The notes beneath the pieces are model-generated. The model searched no databases. It saw only the letters and a program-made list of their open reading frames with translations, and was not told where the DNA came from. A DNA stretch of 10,012 bases from an uncultured Alphaproteobacteria bacterium (lineage in GTDB: Bacteria > Pseudomonadota > Alphaproteobacteria > Thalassobaculales > Thalassobaculaceae): NCBI GenBank assembly GCA_938028645.1, contig CALIMD010000147.1, positions 1 through 10,012 of the forward strand, read 5' to 3'. Positions 7,701 to 10,012 of the stretch are shown here, piece by piece. Position 1 is the stretch's first letter, and every line of letters begins with the position of its first letter. Position numbers and translations under genes: made by a program.

Positions 7701-8206
7701 GGTATACTTGCATCCATAAATGCAAATTCGCTTTGATGCGGAACAGTTGATGATTTAGCCGCATGATCATCTCCGGCAATTAATAAAACGCCGCCATATT
7801 TTGATGGACCCGACATATTGCCATGTTTAAAAACATCGCCGCAACGATCGACCCCTGGCCCCTTACCATACCAAAGACCAAAAACACCATCATACTTTCC
7901 ACCCTCAAACAAATTTGTCTGTTGGCTACCCCATATTGCTGATGCGGCTAAATCCTCATTCAAACCCGGTTGGAATTTTATATGATTATTTTCCAGAAAC
8001 TTTCTGGCATTCCAAAGTTGCTGGTCATACCCACCAACTGGTGATCCTCTATATCCTGAAATAAATCCTGCTGTATTTAATCCGCTGATAACATCGCGTT
8101 GGCGCTGGACCATTGGCAAACGAGCCAATGCCTGAACACCCGTGATAAACACTCGTCCCTCGTCCAAAGTATATTTATCGTCTAATGTAACGGCAAATTC
8201 AGCCAT
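4730..8206 (-). CDS. Indolepyruvate ferredoxin oxidoreductase, fused IorA-IorB type
   Basis: A 1158-residue cytoplasmic fusion. It should oxidatively decarboxylate an aryl- or branched-chain 2-oxoacid (indolepyruvate, phenylpyruvate) with CoA, giving acyl-CoA, CO2 and reduced ferredoxin. In order: an N-terminal TPP-fold domain (about 18-210, with GYRGSPVGGYD); CSGCPHNTS (431-439); the TPP-binding domain with GDG at 495-497 and N524-D525; an Fe-S segment with C633, C636, C639, C645, C666, C672 and C677; a gamma/IorB domain with GIGGTG (723-728) and GLAQKGGAV; and a C-terminal DUF6537-like region (about 925-1130). Archaeal enzymes split these parts between IorA and IorB. The length is normal for the fused proteobacterial form and there is no frameshift. 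The ATG at 8206 is preferred to the TTG at 8209 because AGGGGA then sits at proper spacing. It is a single-gene unit. The true 2-oxoacid is inferred, not shown. Confidence 0.95.
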   Translation of the reverse strand: MAEFAVTLDDKYTLDEGRVFITGVQALARLPMVQRQRDVISGLNTAGFISGYRGSPVGGYDQQLWNARKFLENNHIKFQPGLNEDLAASAIWGSQQTNLFEGGKYDGVFGLWYGKGPGVDRCGDVFKHGNMSGPSKYGGVLLIAGDDHAAKSSTVPHQSEFAFMDASIPVLNPAGVQEILDYGVLGFAMSRFSGCWVAFKTTAENMDSSASIDVAPDRVNIEIPDFDIPDGGLHIRWPDDWIEQEHRLHNYKLKAVRAFARANKIDKLIMESPKAKLGIVTTGKSYLDVRQALEDLGVTEEKASTIGIRLYKIGMPWPLEPEGVREFAEGLEEILVIEEKRPLIENQLKEELYNYPLHKRPRIVGKLDEKQQPLQSAAGVLTATQIATVIASRIVQFHQGSEIQQQLRIIEGREAQLIQSKTDFARTPYFCSGCPHNTSTKVPEGSRATAGIGCHFMSVWMDRDTSTFTHMGAEGTPWIGQAAFTETKHIFANLGDGTYTHSGALAIRASAASGVNITYKILYNDAVAMTGGQPADGGFTVPQIAAQVAAEGAKQVRVCSDDPDKYPIGTKWPENSSIHHRDELNKVQKELREIEGLSVLIYDQTCAAEKRRRRKRGTMIDPPKRIFVNELVCEGCGDCGVASNCVSVTPVETEYGRKRLIDQSACNKDYSCTKGFCPSFVNVIGGKVKKNKAMETSGADLFEALPAPEQPKLEQPYGVIVTGIGGTGVVTIGALIGMAAHIEGKGVSVLDMAGLAQKGGAVISHIRIAKRPEDIHAVRIASGSAKLMLACDMVTAASVEGLSKVSKEETTAIVNTQETMTGAFTSNPDLPFPGAVFKDALRTAAGENSTHFIDASRIATNLLGDSIASNLFMLGYAIQKGQLPLSLKAVEQAIELNAVAVDFNKQALLWGRRAAHDLTSVEKLAMPKVAKPAHREIASSLKEIKEKRIEFLTQYQNATYAERYENLVRKAEDAERNLTPGFEGFAVAVARYAFKLMSYKDEYEVARLYTDGTFLRQLNEQFDGDYKIEFNLAPPLISKRDPSTGHLKKQVYGPWLMHGFRLLSKLKGLRGTAWDIFGKTAERKQERLLIENYFALIEMVCRNMSRDNHSVAVELASIPEKIRGYGHVKEAAIIESKAHEKQALAIFNNPELAKTAAE

Positions 8207-8212
8207 CAATTT

Positions 8213-8218
8213 TCCCCT
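8213..8218 (-). promoter_or_regulatory. Ribosome binding site deciding the oxidoreductase start
   Basis: AGGGGA on the minus strand lies six bases before ATG 8206 but only three before the in-frame TTG at 8209. The spacing favours the ATG, giving a protein one residue shorter than the longest frame. Confidence 0.6.
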
Positions 8219-8490
8219 ACTAATAACTACCCTTTTTTGCTCAATCGTATCATTAATCTCATGTAATGTGCATATAGGGTATGATTATTCATCAAATAAA
8301 CGGATCTAAGCATGCATATAATTATTGGCAGCATATAAGAGGGAAATAGTACTACGATATATTTTATCAATAAAAGCAAAAAAGTTTTAACTTACATTTT
8401 AACATAAATTTTTATTTAAAAGGATGAACATAGTCTTCTGATATCTGCTCGCATTATCATCAAAAATCAGGCATAAAAGACTCATCTTTT
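8219..8490. promoter_or_regulatory. AT-rich divergent intergenic region with weak promoter candidates
   Basis: This is the longest non-coding stretch in the window, between the divergent oxidoreductase and epimerase genes. It is strongly AT-rich and carries no ORF or RNA gene that I can support. Plus-strand promoter-like elements include TTGGCA at 8325-8330 (one mismatch to the -35 consensus) followed after 16 bases by TAGTAC, and a perfect TATAAT at 8317-8322 that lacks a -35 partner. The heptamer GCATATA occurs three times (8270-8276, 8314-8320, 8331-8337). Either candidate would give the epimerase mRNA a leader of 140 bases or more. No clear promoter toward the oxidoreductase could be picked out. 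Confidence 0.4.
8475..8490 (+). other. Small inverted repeat ending at the epimerase Shine-Dalgarno
   Basis: AAAAGA, loop CTCA, TCTTTT form a perfect 6-bp stem with a 4-base loop. It ends directly before the GGAG Shine-Dalgarno at 8491-8494 of the epimerase gene. The stem is mostly A-U, so it would be weak in RNA. It may be chance in such AT-rich sequence. Confidence 0.35.
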
Positions 8491-8500
8491 GGAGTAAGCG

Positions 8501-9490
8501 ATGTCAGTATTGGTCACAGGTTCGGCTGGTTTTATAGGAATGCATACTGCCAACGCTTTGCTCGAAAAAAACGAAGAAGTTATTGGTATAGATAATATCA
8601 ATGACTATTATGATCCTGAGTTAAAAAGAGCTCGTTTAGAAGAATTGCAGGTTAATAAAAATTTTTATTTCGAGAAGCTCGATTTTGCAGTTCCTGGATC
8701 ATTAAATCTTCTCATCCAAAAATATCCAGAGATTGATAGAATTATTCACCTAGGAGCACAAGCTGGTGTTAGATACTCAATAGATAATCCGCATCAATAT
8801 ATGCAGTCCAATCTATGCGGCCAACTGGCTATATTAGAATTCTGTAAATCTAAACTGAGGGATTCTCGCCCTATAAAGAATTTCGTCTATGCGAGTTCGT
8901 CTTCCGTATATGGTTCAAATAAAAAGATCCCATTCTCTATAAACGATAATACTGATCAACCTGTTTCATTCTATGGTGCGACAAAAAAAGCAGGAGAAGT
9001 CATGGCTCACTCTTATGCTCATCTCTATCAAATTCCTACAATTGGTTTGCGGTTTTTCACTGTTTATGGTCCGTGGGGCCGTCCGGATATGTCACCCTAT
9101 ATATTCACCAACAGTATACTAAACGAAAAACCCATAAAAGTTTTCAATAAAGGTGAAATGATGAGGGATTTCACTTTTATTGACGATATCGTATCAGGAA
9201 TTCTCGGTGCTCTCGATACCCCACCAATAAGTTTGAATGCATCACCACCTCACAAGATTTACAATCTTGGTAATAATAAACCCGTTTCACTTATGAACTA
9301 TATCAATGTTATTGAGAGGGCTTGCAATAAAAAAGCTATTATTGATTTGCAGCCGATGCAGGCAGGGGACGTAGTACAAACCTACGCTAATATTGAAGAA
9401 AGTGAGAAAGAGCTAGGATATGCACCTACTACCTCTATAGATATAGGAATACCCCGATTTGTTGATTGGTTTATATCCTACCATTCCTAG
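8501..9490 (+). CDS. NAD-dependent epimerase, UDP-glucuronate 4-epimerase type
   Basis: A 329-residue extended short-chain dehydrogenase. The N-terminal Rossmann motif GSAGFIG (7-13) and Asp31 after the second strand bind NAD+. The catalytic triad region is ASSSSVYG (131-138) with Tyr158 and Lys162 in YGATK. Subfamily hallmarks of UDP-glucuronate 4-epimerases (LpsL/CapI/GAE) are DNINDYYDPELKRARL (31-46), LGAQAGVRYSIDNP (84-97), LRFFTVYGPWGRPDMSPY (183-200) and the MRDFTFIDD (221-229) substrate-domain segment. It would interconvert UDP-glucuronate and UDP-galacturonate for lipopolysaccharide, capsule or exopolysaccharide. There is no transmembrane segment, so it is cytoplasmic. GGAG lies six bases before the ATG. 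Despite its pathway, no glycosyltransferase or UDP-glucose dehydrogenase gene flanks it here; it stands alone and converges on the next gene. A UDP-hexose or UDP-HexNAc epimerase is the alternative call. Confidence 0.9.
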   Translation: MSVLVTGSAGFIGMHTANALLEKNEEVIGIDNINDYYDPELKRARLEELQVNKNFYFEKLDFAVPGSLNLLIQKYPEIDRIIHLGAQAGVRYSIDNPHQYMQSNLCGQLAILEFCKSKLRDSRPIKNFVYASSSSVYGSNKKIPFSINDNTDQPVSFYGATKKAGEVMAHSYAHLYQIPTIGLRFFTVYGPWGRPDMSPYIFTNSILNEKPIKVFNKGEMMRDFTFIDDIVSGILGALDTPPISLNASPPHKIYNLGNNKPVSLMNYINVIERACNKKAIIDLQPMQAGDVVQTYANIEESEKELGYAPTTSIDIGIPRFVDWFISYHS

Positions 9491-9521
9491 GAACTTTTCT
9501 AATGAAGAATAGGTATTGTAA

Positions 9522-9836
9522 TTATAAGGCCTCTACGCCGCCATTCTTGACCAAAGTAGATAATTTCTTTTTGTCATATTCATTCTCCAGTTCTTTGGCC
9601 AAACTAGATGCCTCGAAATGAAGATTGCCACCGCAATCCATCGGTGAGGACTTTCTCCAATAAGACAGGTAATCAGAGCTTTCAGATAGACCAGATTTCA
9701 TTGCAGCGGCATCTATTGCTTGGGCGAACCGCTTATTGAGCTCTACTTTGGCTTTTTCTCTTTTCCGCCCTTTACCGCGTTCAGCTATTATCTGAGCAGG
9801 TATATCACGCCAGTATACAATGATTAAATGAGCCAT
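9522..9836 (-). CDS. 'Virulence factor' family (PF13769-like) small protein
   Basis: A 104-residue soluble protein. The N-terminal block MAHLIIVYWRDIPAQIIAERGKGRKRE (key: VYWRDIPAQII at 7-17) and the following ELNKRFAQAIDAAAMKSGL (32-50) with DYLSYWRKSS are the hallmarks of a small alphaproteobacterial family labelled 'virulence factor'. The label is historical; no biochemical function is known to me. Members are often found next to DUF1638 and corrinoid/tetrahydrofolate methyltransferase genes, and the gene 14 bases upstream fits that pattern. The residues after about 75 look family-variable. No good Shine-Dalgarno is visible before the ATG. It follows the upstream frame closely and may depend on it for translation. 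It is the last gene of its unit and is convergent with the epimerase gene, 31 bases away, with no clear terminator hairpin. Confidence 0.78.
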   Translation of the reverse strand: MAHLIIVYWRDIPAQIIAERGKGRKREKAKVELNKRFAQAIDAAAMKSGLSESSDYLSYWRKSSPMDCGGNLHFEASSLAKELENEYDKKKLSTLVKNGGVEAL

Positions 9837-9850
9837 GGAGATCTAATCAA

Positions 9851-10012
9851 CTAGGCCCTATGCTGAACTGCCGAGGCCATAAATTTTCCAAGTTCGCCAT
9901 AGCCCCGTATTCGCCGTTCATATTGAAGGCCTAAGCGATCTGCGGCTTTTCTAGCTTTCAATTCCAAGCTACTATCATCTGTTTGCGCTATATAAATCAG
10001 TTTTTTATAATT
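9851..10012 (-). CDS. C-terminal fragment of a probable DUF1638 protein, 5' end beyond the window
   Basis: Fifty-three in-frame codons and a TAG stop read in from the right edge, so only the C-terminus is present. The sequence runs KKLIYIAQTDDSSLELKARK, then AADRLGLQYERRIRGYGELGKF. The pattern of a short beta-strand (LIYIA), an Ala/Lys-rich helix and then a Y/F-E-R strand with GYGEL resembles the C-terminus of DUF1638 proteins. The stop is 14 bases from the start of the 'virulence factor' gene on the same strand, so they likely share an mRNA. DUF1638 proteins commonly lie in methyltransferase/corrinoid clusters, which would place a one-carbon cluster to the right of this window. Coding is clear; the family assignment is from a short tail and therefore tentative. 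Confidence 0.6.
   Translation of the reverse strand, partial: NYKKLIYIAQTDDSSLELKARKAADRLGLQYERRIRGYGELGKFMASAVQHRA

Noticed and set aside
8206..8209. TTG at 8209 as the start of the oxidoreductase
   Set aside because: The Shine-Dalgarno would be only three bases away, while the ATG at 8206 is properly spaced and is the stronger start codon.
8424..8441. A five-codon ATG...TGA frame after AAAAGG in the epimerase leader, considered as a leader peptide
   Set aside because: The AAAAGG abuts the ATG with no spacing, the peptide (MNIVF) has no attenuator-like codon run, and no terminator/antiterminator pair is seen.
9491..9521. Possible bidirectional terminator between the epimerase and 'virulence factor' genes
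   Set aside because: No GC-rich stem followed by a T run could be found on either strand.

Overview
The window looks like a piece of an alphaproteobacterial chromosome, probably from a marine or otherwise streamlined lineage. This is inferred from three things seen in the sequence: moderately low GC (about 40-43% by eye, not computed), tight packing with convergent gene ends only 3, 26 and 31 bases apart, and family choices. The family choices are an SfsA of alphaproteobacterial style, a fused ~1158-residue indolepyruvate ferredoxin oxidoreductase, and a DUF1638-like / 'virulence factor' small-protein pair. No species can be named from sequence alone. I see no tRNA, rRNA, CRISPR, transposase, phage gene or attachment site.

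Layout, left to right. (1) 1-657, minus: sfsA, cut by the left edge. (2) 676-2240, plus: a stand-alone CinA/MoaB-type molybdopterin-binding-domain protein, translationally coupled through an ATGA overlap to a crotonase (enoyl-CoA hydratase/isomerase family). (3) 2244-4212, minus: a two-gene unit whose first gene encodes a DehI-fold (2-haloacid dehalogenase-like) protein and whose second encodes a mandelate racemase-type enolase-superfamily enzyme. (4) 4293-4703, plus: a single VOC-superfamily metalloprotein. (5) 4730-8206, minus: the large fused indolepyruvate ferredoxin oxidoreductase. (6) 8207-8500: the only sizeable intergenic region, AT-rich, between divergent genes. (7) 8501-9490, plus: a UDP-glucuronate 4-epimerase-like sugar-nucleotide epimerase. 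(8) 9522-10012, minus: a 'virulence factor' (PF13769-like) small protein and, upstream of it, the C-terminal end of a probable DUF1638 protein that runs off the right edge.

The genes do not form one pathway. They are short transcription units of mostly acid and CoA-thioester metabolism: 2-oxoacid oxidation to acyl-CoA by the oxidoreductase, crotonase chemistry on a CoA ester, and proton abstraction/dehydration of a hydroxy acid by the mandelate racemase-like enzyme. A surface-polysaccharide precursor gene and the end of a probable one-carbon (methyl-corrinoid) cluster sit beside them. The most interesting items are the DehI-like / mandelate racemase-like pair, where the DehI-like protein seems to lack the catalytic residues of the known dehalogenase, and the coupling of an orphan molybdopterin-binding domain to a crotonase. 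I did not find convincing evidence of a wholly new multi-gene system.
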